This document shows, piece after piece, positions 9,524-20,064 of a stretch of DNA of 46,406 nucleotides. Made by a program: the position numbers and the translations under genes. Every line of letters begins with the position of its first letter. Position 1 is the stretch's first letter. This DNA is from Rothia mucilaginosa. GTDB taxonomy: Bacteria > Actinomycetota > Actinomycetes > Actinomycetales > Micrococcaceae. The stretch lies in assembly GCF_001061665.1 (NCBI RefSeq), contig NZ_JVSP01000010.1, forward strand, positions 1 through 46,406. Direction: 5' to 3'. Below the pieces are notes generated by a model. It worked only from the letters and a program-made list of their open reading frames with translations. It had not been told where the DNA came from and ran no database searches.

Positions 9524-10482
9524 GACGAGAACTCCTTGTTTTCGGGGGCAGAATCGTCGGTGTCGCCGGTGTACTCCACGTTCGCGGAAGGTTCCACCAG
9601 GCTTTCGATCCGTTCCAGTTGTTCATCGTTTAACAAACCTCTATTATGCGCCCTTTTTGCGGTCGCATGCGCCAGAGCGGCGTAAGAGTCTGTAATATCA
9701 CCTGTTTTTTCTCCCTGTGCATACTCGCCGAGCGCCCTCATGTGGGCGGCCACGGTACCCGCATCGCCGCGCGCAACGGGACCGGTTAGGGCCCCTTCGC
9801 CGCTTGCGAGCGCGTTATCCACGGCCGCGCGGACCAGCGGACCCATGTAGTGGGCCGGGTCCTCAATGCCGATGGATGCGAGCATCTGCTGAGCCTGGCC
9901 CAGAATCGTCACGAGGTGGTTCGAGGCGTGGGCCAGGGCTGCGTGGTACAGGGCTCGGTCCGCTTCGGCCACGTGGACGGGCTCGCCACCCATCTCAACC
10001 ACCAGGGCCTGCGCGATGGGCAGGAAGGGGGCGGGGCCGGTCACCGCGAAGCTCGTGCCGTTCAACCGCTGCAGGTCCATGGACAGGCCCGTGAAGGTCA
10101 TGGCCGGGTGAATGGCCAGGCCAATGGCGCCCAGGGCCGTTGCGGGGGCGAAAACCTCCGTGCCGTGACGGCCGGAGGTGTGCACCAAAAGCTGACCGGC
10201 GGTGATGCTCCCGGAGGAGGCCAGGTAGGTGATGAGGCCCGGCAGCTCATCGTCGGGGACGGCCAGAATCAGCAGTTCGCTCCGTTCGGCAATCTGTTCC
10301 ACCGGAAGCAGCGGCACATCGGGGAGCAGCATCGCGGCGCGCTCCCGGGAGGCCTCGGACACCGCGTGAACACCCACAATCGTGTGCTCGCAGGCGCGCA
10401 GGGCCGCGCCGAGGACGGCGCCAACCTTCCCGGCTGAAATGATTCCGATGCCCAAACGGGCGGGTTTTGAATGGTGTACCAC
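9520..10482 (-). CDS. Rossmann-fold/DUF2520 reductase-like protein, possible ketopantoate reductase
   Basis: 320 residues from a GTG start. An N-terminal NAD(P)-binding Rossmann domain (GIGIISAGKVGAVLGAAL, about 11-28; LLILAVPDDELPGLI) is followed by a helical DUF2520 domain (HPAMTFTG, then ALAHASNHLVTILGQA). The family resembles pyrroline-carboxylate and ketopantoate reductases. PanG of Francisella is, to my memory, a ketopantoate reductase related to this architecture. The four-base overlap with panC makes a role in pantoate supply likely, but this is inference from context. The last about 25 residues are acidic and probably disordered. Confidence 0.85.
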   Translation of the reverse strand: MVHHSKPARLGIGIISAGKVGAVLGAALRACEHTIVGVHAVSEASRERAAMLLPDVPLLPVEQIAERSELLILAVPDDELPGLITYLASSGSITAGQLLVHTSGRHGTEVFAPATALGAIGLAIHPAMTFTGLSMDLQRLNGTSFAVTGPAPFLPIAQALVVEMGGEPVHVAEADRALYHAALAHASNHLVTILGQAQQMLASIGIEDPAHYMGPLVRAAVDNALASGEGALTGPVARGDAGTVAAHMRALGEYAQGEKTGDITDSYAALAHATAKRAHNRGLLNDEQLERIESLVEPSANVEYTGDTDDSAPENKEFSS

Positions 10483-10596
10483 GGTTCTTAAGTATATTCG
10501 CCCGCACCGGGTGGCGCCTCCGGGTGGTTTACGCCTGTGGATAACCCGGCCGCGCGTCAGGCGGTGGAGAGCCGCTGAGGCGGCGCAGACGGCGCG

Positions 10597-10630
10597 AGGC
10601 CCGCCCGCACCGAGTGGTGCGGGCGGGCCT
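10597..10630 (-). terminator. Terminator downstream of the folate/PH operon
   Basis: Perfect 15-bp arms (10597-10611, 10616-10630) with a GAGT loop, 21 bases after the stop of the large PH-domain gene. Confidence 0.85.
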
Positions 10631-10650
10631 TGCCGGTTGAGGTTCCGGCG

Positions 10651-12498
10651 CTAACGCGCCTCGGGCACACGGTAGTAGGCGCGGGTACCCTCCAGGCGCT
10701 CCGTGAGGGTCGAAGCAATAATCAGGCTCGTGCGCGGCGGCAGGTGCTTCATGGTGGTGCTCACCGGGCCCTTCGCAACGTCGAAGCGCAGGGTGGCGCA
10801 TCCGCACGCACGCTCGAGCGGGCCCTGGGTCCAGCGCACGCCCAGCACGCGCCGCACCGGCAGCACCGACAGCCTGCGCACCAAGAAGCCGTTACGGATC
10901 AGCAGCAGATCGCCGCGGGCGTGCTCCTCGATGTTCGCGTCAGGGCGCGAGGAGGCGGGGCTCAGAGCCCCCTGCGCAGAGACGTTAATGCTGGTCAGGC
11001 CCTTAACGTGCAGGGTGAGCGGGTCAAGCCAGCGGGCCGTGGACGGCACCTGCAGCATCTGCGGGGCACCGGGCACCTGTCGCTTCTGGGAGCTGCGCGC
11101 CGCGGCCATGAGCACCTGCGCCTGCTGCTCGTCCAGCCCCGGCAGGAGCAGACGTAGCACCGCGGCGGTCTCGCGCGCATTGCCCACCGGCAGGGCCACG
11201 TTGCGGGTCAGCCCGCCCTGATCGGGCCTGTCGATACCCACGCCGGCGATGGTCATCTTGATGCGGTACCAACCGAACATCTTCCAGAGAATCGACTGCT
11301 CAACCTGAACCGCCTGCACGCGCTCCGGCAGCACGTTCTGCGTGTGGGTTCCGGTGAAGCCGTAGCGCAGGGTGAGGGCCCCGCGGTCACCGCAATAAAT
11401 CCTGAACCGCGCGGAGTTATCGAAGCGGGTCCACAGCGCACCCGCGTAACCGATGAGCGGCGCGCCGAGGCTCGGGAGGGCAAACATCGGGATGTACAGC
11501 GGGCTGATTCCACTGAAAATTGCCGTGATAATTGCGCCCATACCCATGACGATGACCAGCGGGATAACCCACACGAGGTTCTCCAGCAGAATCGACATGA
11601 TGAGGGTGCCGGTCGAGATGCGGAAGGCCACCGCACCCTCGGGGTTACCGGGTTCGGGGAAGTTTCCGGCCGGAGCGGGCGAAGCGGCGGGGTAGGCCGC
11701 GGAAGCCGAGTCGGACTGCGCAGGATGAGGCTGCGAGACGCCGGGCTGGGGCACGCTGGACTGGGATACGCCGGGCCGCGGCGCACCGGACTGAATCGAG
11801 GGAGCAGGCTGAGCCGGGGATGCAGGCTGAGCCGAGGGGGCAGAGGAAGCCGCGCCCGAGGGGAGCGGCGCATCCGACCGGTAGCCGGCCCGGGCTCCCC
11901 TGCCCTGAGCCCGCAGAATCGAGATGCTCTGCAGAGCCGCATGACGCAACCGGGTTGCCTTCGCCCGCGACAGGTACTTGATGTGCAGCGCCTCGCCGGA
12001 GCCGTCCGCAACCTCAAAACGCAGCTCCGACAGGCCCAACAGGCGTGCCACCAGCGGACGGGAAATATCCACGCTCTGCACGCTCTCCAGGCGGATCGTG
12101 CGCTCCTTCTTGAAGAAGATGCCGCTGCGGCGGTGAATCGCCAGCTCATCCAGGTGATAGCGGGTGAACCACCATTGAAGCGAGCCAGCAAACAGAATCA
12201 GCACCAGAACGACGAAGCCAATCAGCTGCGAATACGTCGCGCTGAAATAGCTGTCGTCCTCGTTGAACACCTGCGTCAGGCGCGTACCCCACTCGTTCGG
12301 CGGGGTGGTCAGAATATTCAGAATGATGCTCTGAAAGAAGCCGAAGGCCAGCAGAATAATGAACCACAGGTTCATGATGAACGTGCGGATATCGGCGCGC
12401 CACCACGTCTGTTCCTGCGGACCGCCGGGGCCGCCCACGCCCTGACCGCCCGGCGCGCCACCGCTCGGGACGTTATTGTTCGGAACGGGCGCGCTCAT
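10651..12498 (-). CDS. Large PH-domain (bPH_2/YdbT-like) membrane protein
   Basis: 615 residues with several membrane helices (for example around residues 40-60, 90-112 and 300-335) and repeated bacterial PH-like domains. Each PH segment has the pattern R-G-x-x-x-R-R-x-x-x-P(hydrophobic)xR, as in RRSGIFFKKERTIRLESVQS and IRNGFLVRRLSVLPVRRV. Between the first and second unit lies a Pro/Ser/Gln/Ala-rich insertion (about 205-280), probably disordered. The start codon overlaps the stop of the smaller PH gene by one base (TAATG). This pair is common next to folK and DUF3180 in actinobacteria; B. subtilis YdbS/YdbT are the model members. Function is unknown; YdbST-type proteins have been linked to envelope stress and bacteriocin tolerance. 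Confidence 0.85.
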   Translation of the reverse strand: MSAPVPNNNVPSGGAPGGQGVGGPGGPQEQTWWRADIRTFIMNLWFIILLAFGFFQSIILNILTTPPNEWGTRLTQVFNEDDSYFSATYSQLIGFVVLVLILFAGSLQWWFTRYHLDELAIHRRSGIFFKKERTIRLESVQSVDISRPLVARLLGLSELRFEVADGSGEALHIKYLSRAKATRLRHAALQSISILRAQGRGARAGYRSDAPLPSGAASSAPSAQPASPAQPAPSIQSGAPRPGVSQSSVPQPGVSQPHPAQSDSASAAYPAASPAPAGNFPEPGNPEGAVAFRISTGTLIMSILLENLVWVIPLVIVMGMGAIITAIFSGISPLYIPMFALPSLGAPLIGYAGALWTRFDNSARFRIYCGDRGALTLRYGFTGTHTQNVLPERVQAVQVEQSILWKMFGWYRIKMTIAGVGIDRPDQGGLTRNVALPVGNARETAAVLRLLLPGLDEQQAQVLMAAARSSQKRQVPGAPQMLQVPSTARWLDPLTLHVKGLTSINVSAQGALSPASSRPDANIEEHARGDLLLIRNGFLVRRLSVLPVRRVLGVRWTQGPLERACGCATLRFDVAKGPVSTTMKHLPPRTSLIIASTLTERLEGTRAYYRVPEAR

Positions 12499-13136
12499 TA
12501 CAGGGCCGCCATTCGCTCATCGGCGCGGCGCACCAGCTCGGCACGGACCGCATCCACGATGTCGTTCGGGACGCCGTACACCACAACCGTGCCGGCGGCC
12601 TCACCGGCGGTGCGCACCGTCAGACGCGACACCCCGCTGAGACGCTCGAGCGGTCCCGAATCGACGTCAACGTACTGGATGCGCCCGTACGGAATCGAAG
12701 TGATGCTGCGGAAAACCAGGCCGCGGCGGGTCATGAGGTGGTTGCTCTCCAGCGCGTAGGCCAGGGCGCGGGTGCGGCGCGGGGTGGTGAGCAGCCACCA
12801 GCCGCCCCAGAACACCGCAACGAGAGCCACCAGCACGCCCAGGATGCGCATCCACAGGGGTCCGTCGGTCAGAACCGCGAGTGCATCCAGGCCCAGCCCC
12901 ACCAGCAGCACCGGCACGAACGCGGCCACGGTGTGGATAAAGCGAACCTTCAGGTAGCCGGGGGCCGCGGGCTGCCACTGCGGGTCGGGTGCGGCCTGCC
13001 GGGGTGCAGGCCCGCCCACGCCGGGCAGGCCCAGGGGGACCCCGGCGGGTCGTGCGGTCGGCGCGGGGTTCTGTCCCGAGCCGCCGCCCTGCGGCATGGG
13101 ATTCTGAGAATAATTGTTCGATTTAGGAGCCGGCAT
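12498..13136 (-). CDS. Small PH-domain (bPH_2/YdbS-like) membrane protein
   Basis: 212 residues. A Pro/Gly/Gln-rich N-terminal tail (about 1-60) leads to two membrane helices (FIHTVAAFVPVLLVGLGL and LGVLVALVAVFWGGWWLL), then one PH-like domain starting NHLMTRRGLVFRSITSIPYG. GGGAGG before the ATG supports the start. It overlaps the DUF3180 gene by 14 bases and the large PH gene by one, so the three are translationally linked. It probably forms a complex with the large partner in the membrane (inference from the conserved pairing). Confidence 0.85.
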   Translation of the reverse strand: MPAPKSNNYSQNPMPQGGGSGQNPAPTARPAGVPLGLPGVGGPAPRQAAPDPQWQPAAPGYLKVRFIHTVAAFVPVLLVGLGLDALAVLTDGPLWMRILGVLVALVAVFWGGWWLLTTPRRTRALAYALESNHLMTRRGLVFRSITSIPYGRIQYVDVDSGPLERLSGVSRLTVRTAGEAAGTVVVYGVPNDIVDAVRAELVRRADERMAAL

Positions 13137-13638
13137 AGGTTCCTCCCTCTCGCGACTTCACGGAACCGGAGGGAGAATCGTCCTCGTCCTCCCCCGGCGG
13201 AATACGACAACAATGCTGCGCCCACAGGCCGGCCGCCAGCAGCGCAACGCTACAGACCAGGTTCACCACGACCTGCCAGAAAAGCGCAGACAGACCGCGG
13301 GCAGGCGCCACCGTCAGGTGAAAACCAAAGATTGCGGCACACACACCCGTCAGCAGGGAACCCGTCAGAATCGAACCCTGCGCATAGGCCAGGGCACGCG
13401 CAGCCAGAATCGGACCCATGTGCGGTGCCTTCTCGCGCGTCCGAATACGGCGATACCGCGCCACCTGCACCCCCAGCCACACAGCGCCGGCGGCCACGAG
13501 CAGGCACACCAGCCCGAGCATCCACGAGAAATGCAGCTCGCTATGACCGGCGTTCACCAGCACCGCGTTCACCAGCACGGTCAGCGCCGCGGCGCCTATC
13601 GCCGTCCAGAGCACCGCCGAATACCGGAGGGGTTTCAT
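13123..13638 (-). CDS. DUF3180 family membrane protein
   Basis: 171 residues with four predicted membrane helices arranged in two pairs. The last contains LFWQVVVNLVCSVALLAAGLW, and a charged loop RYRRIRTREKAPHMGPILAARAL separates the pairs. The family is regularly found directly after folK in actinobacteria, and its function is unknown. AAAGGA precedes the ATG at a good distance. The C-terminal tail is hydrophilic and cytoplasmic. Confidence 0.82.
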   Translation of the reverse strand: MKPLRYSAVLWTAIGAAALTVLVNAVLVNAGHSELHFSWMLGLVCLLVAAGAVWLGVQVARYRRIRTREKAPHMGPILAARALAYAQGSILTGSLLTGVCAAIFGFHLTVAPARGLSALFWQVVVNLVCSVALLAAGLWAQHCCRIPPGEDEDDSPSGSVKSREGGTYAGS

Positions 13639-13683
13639 GGTGTTTCCTTTCGGTCGATTCCTCTACCTTCCAGAGTGCCACAC

Positions 13684-14262
13684 TTAGGGGCCAACGGACA
13701 GGTTCATTTCACGCATATAACGAATTGCGTCCTCGCCGGCGTCCTCGTGGGTCAGGTTGAGGTCGCGGGAAAGCTCCGCAACGCTCACCGGCACGTAGGT
13801 TACGGCGCCCCCATCGCTGCGCGCCACCAGCAGGCGCGCCTCCGGATCCATACGCGCCCACGGCGTCAGCACAAAGGCACGCTCGTGCGCGCGCGGGTGC
13901 GGCAGAGTCAGCACCGGGTCATCAGAGACGGTACCCTCGTAGTCAATCACGTCAATATCGAGGGTGCGTGGGCCCCAGCGCACCAGACGCTCGCGGTGAT
14001 GCGCCGCCTCCACCGCGTTGCACAGCTTCAGCAGCTCGTAGGGGCTCAGCTCGGTCGACACCTCAATCACGGCGTTCACGTAGTCCGGCTGACCCTCCGG
14101 CCCACCCACCGGAGCGGTACGGTACAGCGGCGAGACCCGCAGGATGCGCACGCCCGCCTCCCGAAGGTCGACGACGGCACGCTCAATGGTGCTCTCGCTC
14201 TCGCCCAGATTTGAGCCCAGCGCCAGCACGGCGCGATGGGCGGAAAGCGGCCTGAGCGGCAT
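13684..14262 (-). CDS. folK: 2-amino-4-hydroxy-6-hydroxymethyldihydropteridine pyrophosphokinase
   Basis: Transfers pyrophosphate from ATP to the pterin made by FolB, the step before FolP. 192 residues from the ATG at 14262. That start is chosen because GGGAGGTG stands six bases before it; an in-frame GTG at 14271 lies inside this ribosome binding site. Family motifs are ALGSNLGES near the N-terminus, RWGPRTLDIDVIDYEG in the middle and LPHPRAHERAFVL for substrate and magnesium binding. Two bases separate it from the folB stop, consistent with translational coupling. Confidence 0.95.
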   Translation of the reverse strand: MPLRPLSAHRAVLALGSNLGESESTIERAVVDLREAGVRILRVSPLYRTAPVGGPEGQPDYVNAVIEVSTELSPYELLKLCNAVEAAHHRERLVRWGPRTLDIDVIDYEGTVSDDPVLTLPHPRAHERAFVLTPWARMDPEARLLVARSDGGAVTYVPVSVAELSRDLNLTHEDAGEDAIRYMREMNLSVGP

Positions 14263-14264
14263 CG

Positions 14265-14696
14265 TTAGCACCTCCCTTCGGTACCGGGCATGGCGGCCTG
14301 CAGGGACTCGGGAATACGCTCGCGGAACACGCTCACCGCCACGTTCTCGAAGGGAACGGTGATGGGGGCCTGCGGCTTGGAGACCTTCACCTCCACCGCG
14401 TCGATGCGCGCGAACTCGGAGAGAATCCCCTCGGCAATCCGCACGGCGAGCGTCTCGATCAGGTCAAGCGAGCCGAAGACGATTTTTTGGTGAATCAGCT
14501 CGGCCACCTGCGCGTAGTTCGTGGTCTTTTCCAGGTCATCCCCCGCGGCGGCGTCCGCAAAGTCGGTGTAGAGCGTCGCGTCGACGGTGAAGGGCTGACC
14601 GTCACGCTTCTCAAAGTCGAGAACGCCGTGGAAACCCACGGCGGTGATGCCACTAAGCGTGATGCGGTCGTGGTGGGCGTAGGCCGAATTCGGCAT
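14265..14696 (-). CDS. folB: Dihydroneopterin aldolase
   Basis: Converts 7,8-dihydroneopterin to the hydroxymethyl pterin used by FolK. 143 residues, slightly longer than the usual 120. Typical segments are ITLSGITAVGFHGVLDFEKR at the start (the FHGV Glu region), TTNYAQVAELIHQ, and IETLAVRIAEGIL; the central VKVSKPQAPI shows the conserved lysine-proline near the active site. It lies directly between folP and folK with only two bases to the latter. Confidence 0.95.
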   Translation of the reverse strand: MPNSAYAHHDRITLSGITAVGFHGVLDFEKRDGQPFTVDATLYTDFADAAAGDDLEKTTNYAQVAELIHQKIVFGSLDLIETLAVRIAEGILSEFARIDAVEVKVSKPQAPITVPFENVAVSVFRERIPESLQAAMPGTEGRC

Positions 14697-14774
14697 GGAG
14701 TCTCCTCAGTGGTTGGTTGTAGCGGGTACCCGGCGCGTGAGCCGAGCCCCGTGAGGCGCATAGGGGGGCGGTAC

Positions 14775-15737
14775 CTACATGACGGCGCGCAGCGCGGAGG
14801 CAATAGTCACCGCGTCCACGCTAGCGGGCACGTCGTGCACGCGCACCGCCCACACGCCGCGGGCGGCCACCAGGGCGGTCACCGCCGCGGAGGCTGCCGC
14901 GCGATGCTCGGCCGGGCGCGGCTCCGACAGCGAGTGCCACAGCTCGCGCTCAGCCTCACCCGCCTCGGTTGCGGTGAAGCCGGTCGCCTTCAGGCGCTCG
15001 GCCAGGGCCGCATCCGCCGCGGTCAGGGCGTTGGCGATAAAACGCTTGCGGGAACCGGCAATGAGCAGGCGGTGGCCCAGGCCCTGCAGCTCGTCAACGG
15101 CGGCGAGCAGCTCCCAGTCCTGCACGCCGCCCTTCGCGAAGCCCAGGCCCGGGTCAAGAATCAGGTTCTGCGGCAGCACGCCGGCGGCCAGCAGGCGCTC
15201 GCGCAGTCCGGTCAGCTCCTCGACGACCTCGGTGACCACGCCGCGCGGGTACTCCGCCAGGCTGTTCATGGTCTGGGAGGTGCCGCGGGCGTGCATCAGG
15301 ATGTACGGCACCTGCAGCTCGGCGGCGGTTTCAATCATTTCGTCGCTTACGTTCAGGCCGGACACGTCGTTGATGATGTGGGCACCGGCGGCGATGGCGG
15401 CGCGGGCGGTCTGCGGGTTCATGGTGTCCACGCTGATGGTGGTGCCCATCTGCGCGACTGCCTCGATGACGGGCAGGATGCGGCGCTGTTCCTCCTCCAT
15501 GCTGATGCGCACGGCACCGGGGCGGGTGGACTCACCGCCAATGTCGATGATGGAGGCGCCCTCGGCAATCATGCGGGCGGCATGGGCGATGGCGTCGGTG
15601 GCGGCGTAGTGCTGGCCGCCGTCGCTGAAGGAGTCGGGGGTGACGTTCAGGATGCCCATGATGAGGGTGCGCTCGGCGGCGAGCGCATCGCAGGGCAGGG
15701 GTGCGGCAGCGGGGTGGGGGGCGGTGTCTTCGGTCAT
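14775..15737 (-). CDS. folP: Dihydropteroate synthase
   Basis: Condenses the FolK product with para-aminobenzoate to form dihydropteroate; it is the sulfonamide target. 320 residues. I place the start at the ATG 15737, with TAGGAT about eight bases upstream. The frame extends 17 codons further, but that extension would run into the region before the neighbouring gene and has no family character. Motifs: LIMGILNVTPDSFSDGG, IDIGGESTRPGA, ISVDTMNPQTA and LILDPGLGFAKG (pterin-binding barrel). The C-terminal tail is Ala/Glu-rich. First gene of the folP-folB-folK-DUF3180-PH-PH run; folE lies about 470 bases upstream. Confidence 0.95.
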   Translation of the reverse strand: MTEDTAPHPAAAPLPCDALAAERTLIMGILNVTPDSFSDGGQHYAATDAIAHAARMIAEGASIIDIGGESTRPGAVRISMEEEQRRILPVIEAVAQMGTTISVDTMNPQTARAAIAAGAHIINDVSGLNVSDEMIETAAELQVPYILMHARGTSQTMNSLAEYPRGVVTEVVEELTGLRERLLAAGVLPQNLILDPGLGFAKGGVQDWELLAAVDELQGLGHRLLIAGSRKRFIANALTAADAALAERLKATGFTATEAGEAERELWHSLSEPRPAEHRAAASAAVTALVAARGVWAVRVHDVPASVDAVTIASALRAVM

Positions 15738-15894
15738 GGTTTTAATCCTACCGAATCTGCCGAATGACACAGCGCGCCATATTTGCATATGGCATACCGA
15801 TTTGGGGGTATCCTGGGAGGGTATGCTCTGCCCGCGTCACAGCGGTGTGGGTTGGGCACCTCATACATGTACATACTCTAGGAAGTGACTCATC

Positions 15895-16083
15895 GTGAAT
15901 TTGAAGACCGGCGCGTGGATTTTGTCCCTGATCGCGATTGCTTCGCTGTTCGTTATTGTTCTGGCCGAGAACGCTCCCGCGGTCCGCTGGATTGCTTTCG
16001 GTTCCGCAACCGGCTGCGGCTTCATCGCCCTGGGCCTGATCGTGACCCTCGCACTGGGCTGGGACAACAAGAACGAGGGCTAA
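15895..16083 (+). CDS. Small two-helix membrane protein
   Basis: 62 residues from a GTG start, with GGAAGTG seven bases upstream. It has two hydrophobic helices (about residues 7-25 and 31-54) separated by ENAPAVRW, and ends in a short charged tail DNKNEG. It is on the plus strand between folP and folE, both on the minus strand. I do not recognise the family. Hydrophobicity, ribosome binding site and the absence of any competing frame make it a real gene. Confidence 0.65.
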   Translation: MNLKTGAWILSLIAIASLFVIVLAENAPAVRWIAFGSATGCGFIALGLIVTLALGWDNKNEG

Positions 16084-16157
16084 GGCTCTTCGAGCCTTCT
16101 AAAGGCCCGGAACGGCGCTAAGCATCGGTGGCCCCGAGGGCCACAACCGCACGACAA

Positions 16158-16187
16158 AAGGGGCGGAGGTGAAAACCTCCGCCCCTT
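16158..16187 (-). terminator. Terminator between the small membrane gene and folE
   Basis: Perfect 13-bp arms (16158-16170, 16175-16187) with a GAAA loop. On the minus strand four T residues follow, so it mainly serves folE; it may also stop the plus-strand small gene. Confidence 0.85.
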
Positions 16188-16208
16188 ATAGCGTGCCTGC
16201 GAGCGCGC

Positions 16209-16779
16209 TTAGCGCTGCGAGAAGATCAGGCTCATCGCCTCCGCACGGGTTGCGGTGTTCATGAGCGCACCGCGTACCGCGCTAGTCACGGTCTTCGCGC
16301 CCGGCTTGCGCACGCCGCGCATCGACATGCACATGTGCTCGGCCTCAATCACCACTATGGCGCCGCGCGGGTTCAGGTGCTCCTCCAGAGCCTCCACCAC
16401 CTGGGTGGTCAGACGCTCCTGCACCTGCGGGCGGCGGGCGTACATCTCCACCACGCGGGCGAGCTTGCTCAGGCCAGTGACCTTGCCATCCGGGCCCGGG
16501 ATGTAACCCACGTGCGCCACGCCGTGGAAGGGCACCAGGTGGTGCTCACAGGTCGAGTAGAACGGGATGTCCTTCACGAGCACCATCTCGGAGTGGGCGA
16601 TATCGAAGGTCGTACCCAGAATCTCGCCGGCGTCCTGGTGCAGGCCCGAGAAGAACTCCGCGTAGGCACGCGCCACGCGGGCCGGGGTCTGCTGCAGGCC
16701 GTCGCGGTCAGGATCCTCACCGATTGCGAGCAGAATCTCGCGCACAGCCGCCTCAATACGCGGCTGGTCGACGGCGGTC

Positions 16780-16793
<14 letters not shown>
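16209..16793 (-). CDS. folE: GTP cyclohydrolase I
   Basis: Opens the folate pathway by turning GTP into dihydroneopterin triphosphate. 194 residues from the ATG at 16793 (MSEAKTAVD), preceded by GGAG at eight bases; an upstream extension of 35 codons inside ftsH is rejected. Zinc and active-site signatures are visible: [14 protein letters not shown] (Cys-Glu-His-His), GLSKLARVV, and [11 protein letters not shown] with the second zinc cysteine. The start lies 14 bases inside the ftsH 3' end, so the two are coupled. Confidence 0.95.
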
Positions 16794-18987
<2,194 letters not shown>

Positions 18988-19170
18988 TGCTTTGTCCTTA
19001 CGTTGCGGCTGTAACCCGTTGGGGCTGCGGCATTTTCGTGCCGGAACACCCAACGATGCAACCTTAAATGTACCCTACCGCGGCCGGGGGCCAGGCACCC
19101 TTCTTCTCTATTTCACCTGCGGGCTAAAGGATGGAACCCTCCCTCAGCCATCCCGCGTGCGGGTACGGGA

Positions 19171-19208
19171 ACGCCCCGCCCCCGCACAAACGGCGGGAGG
19201 CGGGGCGT
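19171..19208 (-). terminator. Likely terminator of hpt
   Basis: Arms of ten perfect base pairs (19171-19180, 19199-19208), very GC-rich, about 30 bases after the hpt stop. No T-run follows. Confidence 0.6.
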
Positions 19209-19239
19209 GTATCGGCGTTTCGGGTGCCGACGATGAAGT

Positions 19240-19791
19240 TTAGGAGTACACGTGCGGGTGCAGGGTTGCGATGCAGTCCAGGTTGCGGTACTTCTCGGCG
19301 AAGTCCAGACCGTAACCGACCACGAACTCGGGCTCGATGTCCCAGCCAACGTACTTGACGTTGACGTCGGCCTTGACGACCTTGGGCTTGCGCAGCAGGG
19401 CGCAAATCTCAACGGTTGCGGCACCGCGAGAAATCAGGTTCTGCTGCAGCCAGGCCAGGGTCAGGCCGGAGTCGATGATGTCCTCAACGATCAGCACGTC
19501 GCGGCCGACCAGGTCGGTGTCCAGGTCCTTCAGGATGCGAACCACGCCGGAGGACTTGGTGCCGGAACCGTAGGAGGAGACAGCCATCCAGTCCATGGTG
19601 TAGTGGCCCTTCAGCGCGCGGGAGAGGTCAGCCATCACCATGATGGCGCCCTTCAGCACGCCCACGAGCAGCACGTCCTTGCCGGCGTAGTCTTCGTCGA
19701 TGCGAGCCGCCAGCTCGGCGACCTTCGCATTGATCTCTTCCTTGGTGAAGAGTACGTTCTTGATATCGTCCTTCACGTCGATAGCCTGCAC
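19240..19791 (-). CDS. hpt: Hypoxanthine (guanine) phosphoribosyltransferase
   Basis: Salvages hypoxanthine and guanine with PRPP. I choose the GTG at 19791 (MQAIDVKDDIKNVLF), since AAGGA stands six bases before it, rather than the ATG 23 codons upstream whose extension is Arg/Ser-rich and unlike the family. This gives 183 residues, the normal size. The PRPP-binding loop is VLIVEDIIDSGLTLAW, LVGVLKGAIMVMADL is the substrate-side strand, and FVVGYGLDFAEKYRNL is the C-terminal hallmark. It sits downstream of tilS, the usual actinobacterial order. Confidence 0.95.
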   Translation of the reverse strand: MQAIDVKDDIKNVLFTKEEINAKVAELAARIDEDYAGKDVLLVGVLKGAIMVMADLSRALKGHYTMDWMAVSSYGSGTKSSGVVRILKDLDTDLVGRDVLIVEDIIDSGLTLAWLQQNLISRGAATVEICALLRKPKVVKADVNVKYVGWDIEPEFVVGYGLDFAEKYRNLDCIATLHPHVYS

Positions 19792-20064
19792 GATAATTCC
19801 TTCGTATATTTGGACGCTACTGCGCCTCCGGGAGGGCGCAGACCGCTCGCTGGCGGGCACCCCGCACCGGACAATGTGGATGGTGTTCGCTTTAAGTATG
19901 GCTTAAAACGGCGCCGCGGCGCACCTCACCAACCCCTCGCGCACCCGCGGGGAGCCCGATTCGAGGTATGCGCAATATCCGAATCCGCACGTGGGGGCAC
20001 TATATGCGGGCCGGGCGGCAGGTTTGCGGCGACCGGCCCCGAAGCCCCGGTAGCGGAGCGGTGG

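Noticed and set aside
18988-19053. ATG start for ftsH at 19053
   Set aside because: The extra 22 residues are basic and unlike FtsH, while a TTG at 18987 has a well-spaced ribosome binding site.
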